Positions 7,056-7,119 of a stretch of 7,119 bases of DNA are shown here, one piece after another (within the stretch, counting starts at the first letter, position 1; each line of letters opens with the position of its first letter). The notes under the pieces were generated by a model that searched no databases, was not told where the DNA came from, and saw only the letters and a program-made list of their open reading frames with translations. Both the position numbers and the translations under genes were made by a program. Origin of the DNA: a bacterium (GTDB lineage: Bacteria; Patescibacteria; Paceibacteria; UBA9973; UBA2103); the NCBI GenBank assembly GCA_021812925.1, contig JAKAMK010000041.1:1-7119 (forward strand). Reading direction: 5' to 3'.

Positions 7056-7119
7056 TGGACCCACGGGGAATCGAACCCCGACTTCGTCCATGCCATGGAC
7101 GCGTAATACCGTTTTAGAT
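7056..7119 (-). tRNA. tRNA-Ala (anticodon GGC), 5' part cut off by the window edge
   Basis: Read on the minus strand, a T arm CGGGG-TTCGATT-CCCCG (7064-7080), a 4-base variable loop, and an anticodon arm CGTCC-ATGGCAT-GGACG (7085-7101) are clear. The anticodon GGC (7092-7094) follows T33, and the loop ATGGCAT is the same as in known tRNA-Ala(GGC). The 3' acceptor strand TGGGTCC has T at position 70, able to form the G3-U70 pair that marks alanine tRNAs, and the discriminator is A (7056). CCA is not encoded (CAA follows). The D loop has GG, but the visible D stem is weak. The 5' acceptor strand is outside the window, so G3 cannot be confirmed. Confidence 0.85.

Noticed and set aside
7056..7119. 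3' end of a transfer-messenger RNA instead of a tRNA
   Set aside because: The T arm and alanine-type acceptor fit both, but the 7-base loop with T33 and GGC, identical to the tRNA-Ala(GGC) loop, plus a short variable loop and a GG-bearing D loop, fit a tRNA.

Overview
This window looks like part of a bacterial chromosome with moderately high G+C. It carries an F-type ATP synthase operon on the minus strand, a speD-type decarboxylase gene upstream of it in the same direction, a small plus-strand SWIB-domain gene, and the 3' part of a tRNA gene at the right edge. Very compact subunits, an isolated speD, a stand-alone SWIB protein and mostly weak or absent Shine-Dalgarno sequences suggest a streamlined bacterium such as a member of the Patescibacteria/CPR (Parcubacteria-like). 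That placement is an inference from style, not a tree. TGA ends speD and atpF, so the UGA-to-glycine code of Gracilibacteria/SR1 is not in use here.

Layout from right to left, which is the transcription direction of most genes: a 3' tRNA-Ala(GGC) fragment (7056-7119, minus) converges with the SWIB gene (6743-7000, plus) on one strong, symmetrical hairpin terminator (7016-7052). Between the SWIB gene and speD lies a 223-base divergent promoter region. speD (6019-6519) has a textbook ribosome binding site and ends at a hairpin plus T-tract terminator (5967-6004). About 30 bases further on the ATP synthase genes begin, in the usual bacterial order: atpB (a), atpE (c), atpF (b), atpH (delta), atpA (alpha), atpG (gamma), atpD (beta). 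No atpC (epsilon) start is seen in the 89 bases after atpD; that stretch holds a 10-bp stem-loop.

The seven subunits form most of a complete machine. a and the c-ring carry protons through the membrane, b and delta form the stator, gamma is the rotor shaft, and alpha3beta3 makes ATP. The c subunit lacks the usual sodium-ligand residues, so proton coupling is predicted. Delta is unusually short (123 aa).

No CRISPR, mobile element or obviously new multi-gene system is visible. The most unusual signals are RNA-level: stem-loops that cover the stop codons on both sides of atpE, an AT-rich patch with two mutually exclusive hairpins before atpA, and a perfect 14-bp hairpin embedded in the coding sequence of atpG. 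All of these could help set subunit ratios within a single transcript, but that role is inference.
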